Shown here piece by piece: positions 11,396 through 20,989 of a stretch of 64,000 bases of DNA (position 1 is the first letter of the stretch; every line of letters starts with the position of its first letter). The notes beneath the pieces were generated by a model, which worked only from the letters and a program-made list of their open reading frames with translations, had not been told where the DNA came from and searched no databases. This DNA comes from Verpa conica. Taxonomy: Eukaryota > Ascomycota > Pezizomycetes > Pezizales > Morchellaceae. The stretch lies in NCBI GenBank assembly GCA_033030425.1, contig JAUFSD010000010.1, positions 124,001 to 188,000 of the forward strand, in the 5' to 3' direction. Both the position numbers and the translations under genes were made by a program.

Positions 11396-12120
11396 AAATA
11401 CGGCGTGGGCATGTTTTTTGCGATCTGTTCGTCGAACATATCCAAAATATCATGGTACTCAACCGGAACTTTAGCCTTCCAATCCTCTTTGGTAGTCTTA
11501 TGGTCAATAGCTTTGTTAATCTCATAAAGGGAGATTGACAAAATGCGAGAAGACTTCTTTCTAGCCAAAAAGGAGAAGGGGACAGCCCCAATCATTGCAA
11601 TGGAAATTTTCTTGAGAGCGGGAGCCGGGGGGGAGATACCAGTGGAGACGACGGGAATGGTGGAGGAGGTGCAGTGTTTCATGCAGTAATCGGAACCGAA
11701 GGAGACATGATTGGAGGCAAACCTGATGGCCACATCATGGTGCTTCATCCAGGGAATGCCTAAAACAAGAGGATAGTGTCCAAGGGAAGTGACAAAAAAC
11801 GGCGCATGCTCCTGGTGTCCCCCTATAGAGAGACCAAGATGGGAAAGATGGGTAATGTCCCCGGAGGCTACGCTTCGGCCGTCTATGACTTCTAGAGCCC
11901 GGGGAGTTTTTAACGGTAACAGGGGAAAAGAATGCTGGCGCGCGAACGATTCATCAATGAAAGCATATCCGGAGGCACCAGTATCAATCAGAGCGTGGGT
12001 TTTTACTGTCTTTGTATTGGTGGATAAGGTACATGCTACTACCAAATGCTCACCATCCAAAGAATCTTCCTCCACAACAATGTTTGATACCGAAAAGCCA
12101 GAAATAGAAAATGCAGTCAA
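11392..12120 (-). CDS. Gypsy aspartic protease region
   Basis: A 242-residue frame with the retroviral-type aspartic protease signature [14 protein letters not shown] near residue 45, where the Asp of DTGA is catalytic, and the second conserved hydrophobic-Gly segment [12 protein letters not shown] near residue 115. It cleaves the Gag-Pol polyprotein. It lies between gag and RT in a frame different from gag and ends in the ATGA overlap with the RT frame. In chromoviruses protease and RT normally form one frame, so the stop at 11392 is probably a mutation rather than normal architecture. Confidence 0.88.
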   Translation of the reverse strand: MTAFSISGFSVSNIVVEEDSLDGEHLVVACTLSTNTKTVKTHALIDTGASGYAFIDESFARQHSFPLLPLKTPRALEVIDGRSVASGDITHLSHLGLSIGGHQEHAPFFVTSLGHYPLVLGIPWMKHHDVAIRFASNHVSFGSDYCMKHCTSSTIPVVSTGISPPAPALKKISIAMIGAVPFSFLARKKSSRILSISLYEINKAIDHKTTKEDWKAKVPVEYHDILDMFDEQIAKNMPTPYL

Positions 12121-12170
12121 AGAAAAATCGTTAAAAGGTCCCTGGGCAGGGCCAGTTAAAGGCCCAGGGA

Positions 12171-13643
12171 CTACTGAAAACCCTGCTGATCGGAAGAAGA
12201 AGATTGATAACGCGGGTCGCCGCCCGAACGAGAAGAAGAAGCAAAGGAAGACCTAGGTGGCGCACCGGCCACAGAAGACGAAGAAGGAACAGGAGAGCCA
12301 GAAACGGAAATATTGGAGATGGGGACACCGCCCGCAACAGAAGACCCAGAAACAGAAGCAGCAGCACCAGAAAGAAGACCAAAAGGAGATGGAGTAATTG
12401 CGGCGCCGCGCATACTAAAGGACGAAGGGGTGGCACGTGGGCCGGAACGAGATAAAGGACAATTGGCAAAAACATGGCCACTCTGGCCGCAATACATACA
12501 AAGCCCCGAGGCAAAACGCCTCTGTTTTTCCTCGGGGGAAAGAGGACCACGGGGTTGACCAGCAGGACGGGGGACGAAAGCACTGAGATTCATGGGAGCC
12601 AAACCTCCAGGGGCGAATGACGGATGGTAGCCAGAACTGGCAACGGGGGCAGGAGCAGAAGCGCGGGGGGCAGGTTGATGTTGGAAGTTTCCGAAGGACC
12701 TTGAGCCCCTCTTCTCTTCCTTGCGAACACGGAGGTCATTATCCACAACAAGAAGGTCGGCGACGTAGAGATCGAACGTGGCTGCACCATGGGCATCAAC
12801 AGGGACGCGGCGACCGACAAGTTGGTCCTTCATTTCCTCAGAGAGACCCTCCCGAAGGGCGTCTCTCTTGGCGGAGTCATCGTACCCAAGGTCTGCCATG
12901 ATGCGACGGAAGTCAGCGAGATAGGAGGAGAAGTCCTTGTTTTTCTGTTTGAGGTTGTGGAGTTCCCTCCTTGCAGTTCCATGAGGATCAGGGTCGGCGA
13001 AGGCAGAGTTCAAGACGGTGATGAGAGCTTCAACGTTGGCAAAGTCAATTCCAGTGGCAGTTGCATAAGGGAGTACCTGGTTCAAGGCGACTCCCTCCAG
13101 ACGGTTAAAAGCATATCCGACTTTGGCGGCTTCATTGGAAAAACGATCGGCATTGTTACGGAGTTTATTGCGAAGTTGGGCGACAAAGGGTTTCAGGGCC
13201 GCGCGGTTACCATTGAACATTGGAGGGTCAGGGATTTTGTCAGATCTTCTGGGGGCGACGGGGTCATTGATATCGAGGGGAGGTGGAGTTGGAATTCTCC
13301 CTCCTTCCGCGGCGGTTCGGGCTGCACGAAGATCGTTTTCCAAGCTGGTTACTCGGTGAGCAAGAACGGTGTTGGCGGTGGTAAGACGTTGGGCGGTTTC
13401 TTCAGCGGTGACGATGGCTTCCTCGGCATTGTTGAGGCTGGCTTGTGCCTCCGTAGCCGCTTGAAGGTGTCCGTTTCTTTCGTTGCGGAGTCGGATGTTG
13501 TTTTCCTGGAGTTTGGCTGCATACTGCAGAAGATTGGCGTGGAACTGGGCGGCGTCGGTGTTATAGGCGGTGGTAAAATCATCAAGGGTAGCTGGGAGGC
13601 GAAATGCCGGAGGGTCCCCGGGGGGGCCACTACTGGCAGACAT
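12171..13643 (-). CDS. gag: Gypsy Gag with CCHC zinc knuckle
   Basis: An intact 490-residue frame starting at the first ATG after the 5' LTR. The N-terminal third is a coiled coil with a leucine/alanine heptad pattern (about 40-110). The capsid-like core contains KIPDPPMFNGNRAALKPFV and the ELHNLKQKNKDFSSYLADF segment typical of Ty3/gypsy Gag. A single zinc knuckle CMYCGQSGHVFANC follows near residue 390, then a Ser/Gly/Pro-rich tail. It forms the particle and binds the RNA. Confidence 0.92.
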   Translation of the reverse strand: MSASSGPPGDPPAFRLPATLDDFTTAYNTDAAQFHANLLQYAAKLQENNIRLRNERNGHLQAATEAQASLNNAEEAIVTAEETAQRLTTANTVLAHRVTSLENDLRAARTAAEGGRIPTPPPLDINDPVAPRRSDKIPDPPMFNGNRAALKPFVAQLRNKLRNNADRFSNEAAKVGYAFNRLEGVALNQVLPYATATGIDFANVEALITVLNSAFADPDPHGTARRELHNLKQKNKDFSSYLADFRRIMADLGYDDSAKRDALREGLSEEMKDQLVGRRVPVDAHGAATFDLYVADLLVVDNDLRVRKEEKRGSRSFGNFQHQPAPRASAPAPVASSGYHPSFAPGGLAPMNLSAFVPRPAGQPRGPLSPEEKQRRFASGLCMYCGQSGHVFANCPLSRSGPRATPSSFSMRGAAITPSPFGLLSGAAASVSGSSVAGGVPISNISVSGSPVPSSSSVAGAPPRSSFASSSRSGGDPRYQSSSSDQQGFQ

Positions 13644-13685
13644 TGGTACAGTGTTGTTGGGTAGGCTTGAAGGGACGCAACGTAG

Positions 13686-14328
13686 TGTGGCGGGGCGGTT
13701 GGGATGGTATGGTAAAGCCTAGGCAACGGGACGGTGACAGCGACTAAGACGGCGACAATGAACGGTGTTATGGCAAAAGATATTACAAGTGAAAAACTCT
13801 GTAATATTTCTTTACTAGACAATATAAACAAGACGTTGCGTACTAAAAATCCTCGGGCAGCCTCCTTATATGTTTCCCCTATTTCTTCCCTTCTTCTCTG
13901 CTTCCAAAATAACCTTAACGCCAAAGAAAACTTTTTCACTCCAACTAAATTTCCCCCACTGTTTCTGTTGGATATGTCATATCCAACAGAAAGGTATCTT
14001 TCCCATACAAACCGCATACAAAGTGTACAAAGAGCTCCTGGGGTCATACGATAACGTTACGTAAATTCCGAAACTACCACGAGGGGCCGTCGGCCCGGAG
14101 AACCTTATTGCCAAAGACACAAACCCCCATCAACCTCGCGTGCGCGGATACGAGCCTTCCTGCGCCCATTATTCCCTTTCCGTTAAATTGCTCACAATGC
14201 GCGCATTCAATCGACTCGATCGCCGAGTGGGGGCGAGGTCGAAGGTGACTCTCTTACTGGGGTGTGGTCCGGTTTTGGTCTTGTTTCGTGCGACGGTGGC
14301 GTTGGTATCCTCGGAGCTGCCCGCGACA
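13686..14328 (-). repeat. 5' LTR of the gypsy element
   Basis: 643 bp, the right LTR on the plus strand, running from TGTGGCGGGG to CCGCGACA with canonical TG..CA ends. It is followed by the target duplication ACTTT at 14329-14333. It has the same 27-base palindrome as the other LTR. Confidence 0.94.
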
Positions 14329-14411
14329 ACTTTTTACATGACCAATAATAACAGGAATCCTACGAGATATGAAACGATACATGAAACAAGGAGACAGACA
14401 AGGCAGACTAG

Positions 14412-15045
14412 GAAATGGGTGTTCTTGACAATGTGTGCTACTGGAATCGGTATCGCCGGACAACTACTTTATATAAAAACACTGATTGAAGGACATATCA
14501 ACTACGAAACTAAAACCAGAAAGATCTTTCTATACTGGGAGATGGATAGTGGATGTGAGAATATCTCCTACCTATTATCATCAGTCTGGGCTAGGCTAAT
14601 AACTAGAAGGCCACGTGTACTGGGTATATGAATGGATGAAGACTTTGTTGAATCTAGACACGCACCATGTAGGCACCCAAACTCCAAAAGTCGCGAGAGT
14701 ACTAATATTGCATAGATTCTCAAGATAAAAGTCTTTATGCTTGCTCGTACACTTGATCTTGACGGCTTTTATGGGGACAAAGAAGAAAAGAAATTCGTGT
14801 CGCCACCATTTATGAGCGGGCCCAATTTGAGAAACTTATAGCACAACACTTGGTAAATCAAAAAGGAAACACTGTTGTCACAGGTAAGGTCTTATATAAG
14901 TAAGAATATTACGACCCCGCTAATGCTATTATTTTCTTCCAAAGCTTGCACGGATTCTAATACAAAGGATAAAATTTGTGGAACTGTTGTTGGAACGCTT
15001 AAAGAGGGTGTTCGGTTCAAAGAGCTACATTTTTGCCCTTCTTAA
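14412..15045 (+). pseudogene. Ferric reductase 3' fragment (NADPH-binding half)
   Basis: Decayed paralogue of the ferric reductase at 53.2-55.0 kb, on the opposite strand. Matching pieces are ATGIGIAGQLLYIKTLIEG, KIFLYWEMDSG, then after a 50-60 bp intron WVYEWMKTLLNLDTHH, then ILKIKVFM, then QFEKLIAQHLVNQKGN, then after a last intron CTDSNTKDK and VRFKELHFCPS before the stop. The introns sit at the same codons as in the other copy and even share the donor GTAGGC, so this is a DNA-level duplicate and not a retrocopy. A frameshift near 14815 breaks the frame. The membrane and FAD-binding halves are missing: similarity stops about 80 bp from the gypsy target duplication, and I see no 5' part on the far side of the element. 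Confidence 0.85.
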
Positions 15046-15320
15046 CAGAGCTCTTTAGGCAAATTTTTTTAGAGAAAATATTTTATAATACAGAATACAA
15101 TATATATAATACTAATAACACCTCCTTTCCCACCTTTAGACCTCATATTTTACAGACGGCGCTGTAAATCCTGACATAAAACCACCGTGACGCGATCCCA
15201 GATGGGCTTAGAAATCTATTTGAATCCTGTGTCAATTTTATTTATGAACTGATGGTCAATCAAGGCGCTGGAGTTGATACCTACCTAGGTACGTATGGTT
15301 GCACTACACTTTCCAGGAAC

Positions 15321-15566
15321 TCAAAAAAGTTCCTTGGCTTGCATGTACCATACTTCGGCCTCGACAGCCTGCTTTAGCTCCCTTGCCAGCTTTCTGATAG
15401 GGATGAACAAATCCTTATGCTCTACTACTCTCCGTAAGTCACGTGCACTGTAAGATTCTTGAAGCCTCTCTAGTACTAACCTCTCTAGTGCTTCAATTCG
15501 CAAGAACTCGTCAAGTCCAGGAATGTCAGAAGAATTTTTTTGACTGTGTAGAAGTGCTGCCTGCAT
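15321..15566 (-). CDS. Hypothetical helical protein, 81 aa
   Basis: A single open frame with ATG at 15566. The sequence is rich in Leu, Glu and Arg with amphipathic helix periodicity (RIEALERLVLERLQESY, RKLARELKQAVEAEV). No signal peptide, membrane span or known motif is present. It may be one exon of a larger gene or a chance frame. Confidence 0.35.
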   Translation of the reverse strand: MQAALLHSQKNSSDIPGLDEFLRIEALERLVLERLQESYSARDLRRVVEHKDLFIPIRKLARELKQAVEAEVWYMQAKELF

Positions 15567-17017
15567 ATTTTATGACGGCTAATGATGGCTAGTTCGAGTT
15601 TGCGGACCCAACCCAAAGATGTTGGAACACCTAGCATTTATATGACCCTCTTCAGAATAACTAACGCGACCAGAAATTAGGAGATTTTCCCAAATGCTAG
15701 GGGACTTAGGTAAAGTGAGGCTAAAAATGATATCAAGAATGTACTAATAAATTCTGAGTACACAACTCTTTGTGAGTCCTAGTAGGGGATAGGCGCCTAG
15801 ATAAAATTTAGGGAAATCAAATCGCTACTTCTATACACTAGTGCGCATCTAAGCGAAGCCCAATTATTTGTAAGAACACGTTCCTATATTATATTATTAA
15901 CGCAGCCCTTTAGAGGTATTATGGCTATATTATTCCCTAAATGCTACGGGTACCGGGATAAGTCTAATGGCACCTAGCAGTAACGGCGCTAATTTTAGAT
16001 AGGAAATACAGTACCAGTCATACTCTCTGCACCGCCTGTCAACAGACTTACCCGTGGTACTTATAATGACGCTAAGAAGCTGCTTCAATTGATACCTTTA
16101 TGAGGCAGCGCCTAAGGAAATAGCACAGTTCTTTACGATGGTGCATAAACAGTGACAATTGATTTAACTGCTTGCGAGGGCGCACGCCTAAGAAATCGCC
16201 GCAACTCTTTGTGACGACGCGCATAAGTGCAACCCTTTGTGAGGGTGCCTAAACAGTGACGTAACACGTATAAACGATTGACGCAACTCTTTATGAGGAC
16301 ACGCGCCAAAGAAATTGACGCAATTCTTTGTGAGGGCCGCGCCTAAGAAATTGACGTAACTCTTTGTGAGGGCACGCGCATAAGTGTAACCCTTTGTGGG
16401 TGCCTAAATAGTGACGTAACACGTGTAAGCAATTGACGCAACTCTTTGTGAGGGCGTGCGTATAAGAAATTGGTGCAACCTTTGTGAGGACACGCGCCTA
16501 AGAAATTGACGTAACTCTATGCGCCTAAACGAGTGACGTAAATAGGGCTTAGTTCCACGATTCCATGATGGGGCCTTAATTTTGCCGGCAGGTAAAAAGC
16601 CAACTTGCCTAATCTTTATTACTAGGAGGAAATCTAGGTAATCGATGATAAGCTAAATAGACGTATCTATTAATCTCTTCTGATAATGGTATTATGTAGA
16701 GATTGGTCACTTTCAATGCTATAGCATAGCATTTACTTATATAGTTTCCCGAGTTGAAGTAAGAATACTTTAAGTATATAGAGAGATTCTGGCTCACAAA
16801 GCACAACCTTACATAAAACATAACTAATTAAGAACCTCTTTCTGTAGCTATTTGCCAAGACACTCCCAAAATCCTCCTAGGGAAGCCGTAAGAGGTGGTA
16901 TACCAACACCCTCGCATCTTCGGGGCACACTACACCATCTCTATATTGAATGATACCTTTCAAAAGGTATACGGGAATGTCGCTAAAAAAAGCCTGTGCC
17001 GATGTATTAATTAAGTT
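15567..17017. other. Intergenic with degenerate minisatellite (16080-16560)
   Basis: No gene seen. Between about 16080 and 16560 there are roughly nine degenerate copies of a 40-55 base unit built on CAACTCTTTGTGAGGGC, GCGCCTAAGAAATTGACG and AGTGACGTAA. The copies vary in length and look old. The 60-70 codon open frame at 16609-16821 on the minus strand has no recognisable content. Confidence 0.6.
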
Positions 17018-18176
17018 CTATCCTAGGACTAGGGTTATAGTTATACTAACCTCCCATCTTGAAATACCATCGACTCCAACGTGTTTATCCAAGCCATGAA
17101 TGATCTTATGAAGTATATCACTAAATATTTCATAGTTGGTAGCATGTAGTTGAGTAAACAAAGCTTCAACTGACTGAGGCTGCGGAGACGTGCTATCAGG
17201 AATAAATATAGGATCAATGATGGTTCCGATGGCCACAAAGAGTGATTGGCTCACACCCAGTTGTCTACAGTAGTAATGCAGCTGCTGGAGAGCCTCGGGA
17301 TTGATTGAATATTTAATGTGGGAGTAGTAGTAGTACTTTCCGCCATATGGAATATGGCGGACTGCTTTAGAGTACCAATTATGCGCAATCTCTTCCCACA
17401 TTCCACTATCTTTGATGTTTAGGTAGTAGGTACTGATGTCACCCAAGTACTTAGCCCAGGTGTCTGCAAAAGCAGGAATAATCTCGTATACTGTGCCAAC
17501 ACAATTAGCATAGGGTATCAAGTCTTGAGTATTCTTAGGTTAACCCACACATAGCCAACATTCCATATAAATAGTGAATAAAGGTGGATACGTATTCCAT
17601 ATGATCCCCCCTATCCCCAGAAATAGATACCATATCAAATAGCAGCTCCAAAGGACCAGAGATACCATACTTCCATATAGTTCCTGGCATATCGGTCCCG
17701 AGAATAAGGCTTCCCATAGAAGGGCTTGCTGCAGGGTGTTGTGAATCTAAGAGAACATCGAAAAATTTATGTAAGAAGTCGTGGTGTGACGAGATAAAGG
17801 ACTCCCACTGCTCTTTAGTGTATGGACCTAGGGAAATGGCGGCAAAGGTCTCGCAATATTTGTCTTTGACTGTGAGAAACTTATAATAATCGGCTATAAA
17901 GGTATCTAGAACTTTCTTGGAGTCTAAAGACTCTACTTCTACAAAAGGCTGCGGGCATGTAATCGTATCTTCCTTGTGCTTATGATTCCCTATGAATAAC
18001 TTGGTAAGTTCTAGCTGTAATCGGCCGTTGTCACAAAGTTCTTGGAGAAGCTTCAAACCTTTTGCCCCGATTACCCTATATTTTAACAGATAGGGAGCGT
18101 AGGACCTCCCAACCTTGTTCTTTTCTAATAAATTGGCGGTATCTCTGGTGTGATATAAGACTATTGCCGATACCAC
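17018..18176 (-). pseudogene. EST1-type DNA/RNA-binding domain protein, partial
   Basis: Two exons joined by a 58-bp intron (17491-17548, branch TGCTAAT). The joined protein carries the hallmarks of the fungal EST1-type family: GTDMPGTIWKYGI, then FIHYLYGMLAMLYEIIPAF, then WAKYLGDISTYYL, then AHNWYSKAVRHIPYGGKYYY and the ALQQLHYYCRQLGVSQSLF motif. In yeast and metazoan relatives (EST1/SMG5-7) this domain follows a 14-3-3-like TPR region and acts in telomere maintenance or mRNA decay; the fungal multicopy relatives have no assigned role. No ATG fits the start (first codons at 18176 read from GTG) and the end runs into what looks like another intron after GISRWEV. I treat it as a fragment or an incompletely resolved gene. 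Confidence 0.7.
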
Positions 18177-19080
18177 TGTCAGTCAGCTTCAAACTAGGAT
18201 TAAAAGGTGATTATCACGGAAGCAATCACAAAGAAAGATTTATACCAATAGTCATACTCGTACTCCCCACTCTTCCCCGGCCCCGCCGACATAGATATAC
18301 AAATAAAATCATATTTGTTAATAACAGAGCTATAATAAAAGCCAAAGCCTTACTAGTTATTAGTATTATCTAACAGATATAAAAACAACAGAGAATCACG
18401 AACCGTTTGATGACCAAAGGGCAAAAATCTACCCCAAGGAGGTTTACCGAGCGCGGGGGACATGTAGCCCAAGGTCCGAGGGGGCATTAGGGCCAATTCA
18501 CGAAGATATGTTTGGATAGGGTGAGGAACTCGAGCGACTAAAGCTGATATGTATGAGGCTTGGTATAAGGAACGCAAAACTGTACGCTTATTTCGAGTAA
18601 CGTTTTTATGGAGGCAGATTTCTATGGGCAGTGGGAGATGGCCATGGGACTAGCCCGTATCTTTATACCGAGATTCCATTGTATAAACTTTTCAGGCTGT
18701 TTAGCTCAACAGAGTTTATGCTACACAAGGCACATGCTTCACCTCTCACCAGGAGAAACAGCTCGAGTGATTAGTGAGATACTTTCCATCTATTAGGAGG
18801 CCAAAGATACCCACACGGTCGACTTGAAACCACGAAATGATTGGTTGGAATACTACCATTTTGAAATTGGTTACTTTTTCTAGAAATGAATAATAATATA
18901 CCATTTGGTAATTCCGGATCTATTACCATTTCCATCCCAACCGCGTGAGTCCCTCACTGAGCAGTGATCTTATTTAGATCACCCATGCTGACATGGGCTC
19001 GTCTCTCATGTCTCACTCCATGTAACAGATCGTGCCAACACGAAAAAGCAAGAATTTTAACCCAGCCCGCCATTGCCACC
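18177..19080. other. Intergenic, no gene seen
   Basis: Open frames at 18353-18577 (minus) and 18608-18796 (plus) have no recognisable motif. They could be lost upstream exons of the EST1-like gene, but I found no consistent splice path. Confidence 0.4.
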
Positions 19081-19093
19081 TCACTCCGGGTCT

Positions 19094-19153
19094 CCCACTT
19101 TTGCCTTCCACTTTTGCCTTCCACTTTTGTCTTCCACTTTTGCCTTCCACTTT
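19094..19153. promoter_or_regulatory. Five tandem TTCCACTTTTGCC units upstream of a gene
   Basis: A 13-bp unit repeated five times, ending 166 bp before the ATG at 19319, with a TTATATAATA TATA-like stretch between (about 19225). The same core occurs inverted near 22.5 kb and 26.3-26.6 kb, again next to gene starts. Confidence 0.5.
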
Positions 19154-19318
19154 GACCCCACCAACCTATGGCTTTGACCTCTAGTTAACTCAGCTACCCG
19201 CCCCTTACACTCCAATCCGGTAATTTATATAATAGCCCTCAGCCTTGTGCTTCTAGCAGACTATCTAACAAACGTATTTCGCTTCGCACTTCGCACTACT
19301 TCACTTTTCTCTAGAGAG

Positions 19319-19880
19319 ATGGCAGCATACAAACAGACTAATCAAGACCGCTTCTCCATCACTATAGAACTTACACCTAAAGATGACGTATGGAAATACC
19401 TAGGAATCCATACGTGACTTTATCTGTACTGACTCAAAAGCAGGAGAGACACGCAGGAGAAGGAATAAGAACTAATTCCGTTACTGTAACACCGCATAAT
19501 GCCCCGGTAAGTATGCTGAGAACTTTTGAACAGTTTCCCATGATTCTGATATTAGCCTTATAGGAAGGCATGATAGACGTCACATTTAGTATAGAAGAAA
19601 GCATCAACGGTAGTATATGGTTCTCCGGGGACTCTACACGCGGTAAATATAAACGAACTAGAATATAAGTCCTAAAGGTCTGGAATTGGCTAACAAAGAT
19701 ACAGGCACAGCAGAATCCTTTGAAAGGAAGAACTATCGTATTACCGTCTCCGAATGCCCGGTGGCTGAAAGCCCAGCGAGTTTTTATGTCTTGTTGGGTG
19801 AATGGTCTACTGATCAGCTACCACTTATTCCGATAGAAAAAATTACCCCTCCTAAGAGGCAGTGTTGCAGCCTCATGTAG
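19319..19880 (+). CDS. Small protein with C-terminal CaaX prenylation box, 130 aa, four exons
   Basis: Exons 19319-19387, 19444-19506, 19564-19642 and 19699-19880 join in frame through three introns of 56, 57 and 56 bp. These have GTATGG/GTAAGT/GTAAAT donors and TACTGAC or GCTAACA branch sites. The product starts MAAYKQTNQDRFSITIELTP and ends KRQCCSLM, where CSLM is a CaaX motif; a terminal Met favours farnesylation, so membrane attachment is expected. A basic pair (KR) precedes the box. The body is rich in beta-forming residues and has no family I recognise. Three introns that all keep the frame, plus a functional-looking C-terminus, argue that the gene is real. Confidence 0.68.
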
Positions 19881-20989
19881 TCGGTTATGTAGTCTGGGGC
19901 AGTATTAAGGGCAAATCACTCTAAACTGCGCTCGTTCTCGATCATCTACCTGTTACGGGTAACAAGAGTTTCTTGCTTATAAATTCATTGTATTCTTTCT
20001 TACTATACATCTGACCTGCATCATAGCTCTTATTCGAGGTACAGAGGTATCATTTTGCTTCTTTGCCTTATTTCTTTTTTAAAAATGCACCTAACTCTCA
20101 AATTTGATGTTCTAGACCGAAGAAAGTGCATTGAAGTGATTTTTTCTTTTCCCAAATGATTATTTGCTTTTATGTGAGTGTAGTTAGCTAGTAGCTCTAC
20201 ACTATCTATTGAATAGCGATCGAGCATTCTAAATAGCTTTGATGAGTTAAGCTTGTAGAAATATCTGGCTATAAAGTTTGGTCCCCCCCCAATTCCCAGA
20301 ACTGTGCACTAAATTAGAAATCCATGGTATATATATACGTATGGCGCCCGAGGTTTTCACGAATTTTTTAAAACTACCGGTATCTCAAAGGCTGGAATAC
20401 GCTAAAAAAATGGACCCAAATGGAAGCATCTGATGTAGTCAAATACTTGCCGGACTATACCAGGAACCTCGGTATCTAGCTCCTTGCTAATTTCGCTACA
20501 TTGACTGAGTGCTAATGGATACGTTTGGTGGTATATATAGGGGGAGGCAGCACCAATCTGAAACAAACCCTATTCGGATCTCTCTATCAAGCTCACTACG
20601 ATGAATTTATGAGTCCCCTTGAGATGTGGGAGAAGGAGTTAATTAAGAGGGAACCAAAGTAGTTATTAATTCCTAAAGCACAATACACGACCTCCGACAC
20701 AGTCGCGGACTTCCTTAGTAAGTGGGAGTCACTAGAAGGGGGAAAAGAGAACGATCCGTGAGTGCTAAATATCTCTGCTTAAAATATTCTGAATTTAATA
20801 TATACCCCCTAGATCAAGACCATGACTACAAACAAAGGCGTTAAAGGACCTAGAGGCTAGACGGAGTAATAAAAGTGGATAAAATGGGGATCTATATACT
20901 ATATAATTCAGGGGTCGTTGCTCGCTCAGTTTCCAGTCACAACCGCATATATAGTTCCATAAATAAAATCATTCCTAAACTACTAAGCC
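19881..20989. other. Intergenic, no gene seen
   Basis: AT-rich, with only short frames. Around 20340-20740 there are short coding-like stretches on the plus strand interrupted by stops, possibly an old pseudogene that I cannot identify. Confidence 0.35.

Larger units (their letters stand above)
7815..14328 (-). mobile_element. Ty3/gypsy LTR retrotransposon with chromodomain integrase (chromovirus)
   Basis: Two LTRs (7815-8462 and 13686-14328) flank gag and pol on the minus strand. The target duplication ACTTT occurs at 7810-7814 and 14329-14333. Gene order from the right is gag with a CCHC knuckle, aspartic protease, RT, RNase H, integrase, chromodomain, as in fungal chromoviruses. The two LTRs differ by substitutions and several short indels (for example around 7972-7998 against 13843-13860), so the insertion is not very recent. 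The coding part has frameshifts between protease and RT and inside the chromodomain, so the copy is probably not autonomous now. The sequence after the 5' LTR does not begin with the usual TGG of a tRNA primer site. Confidence 0.95.

Noticed and set aside
12789..13664. 291-residue plus-strand frame over gag
   Set aside because: It is antisense to an intact Gag with a zinc knuckle and has no recognisable content.
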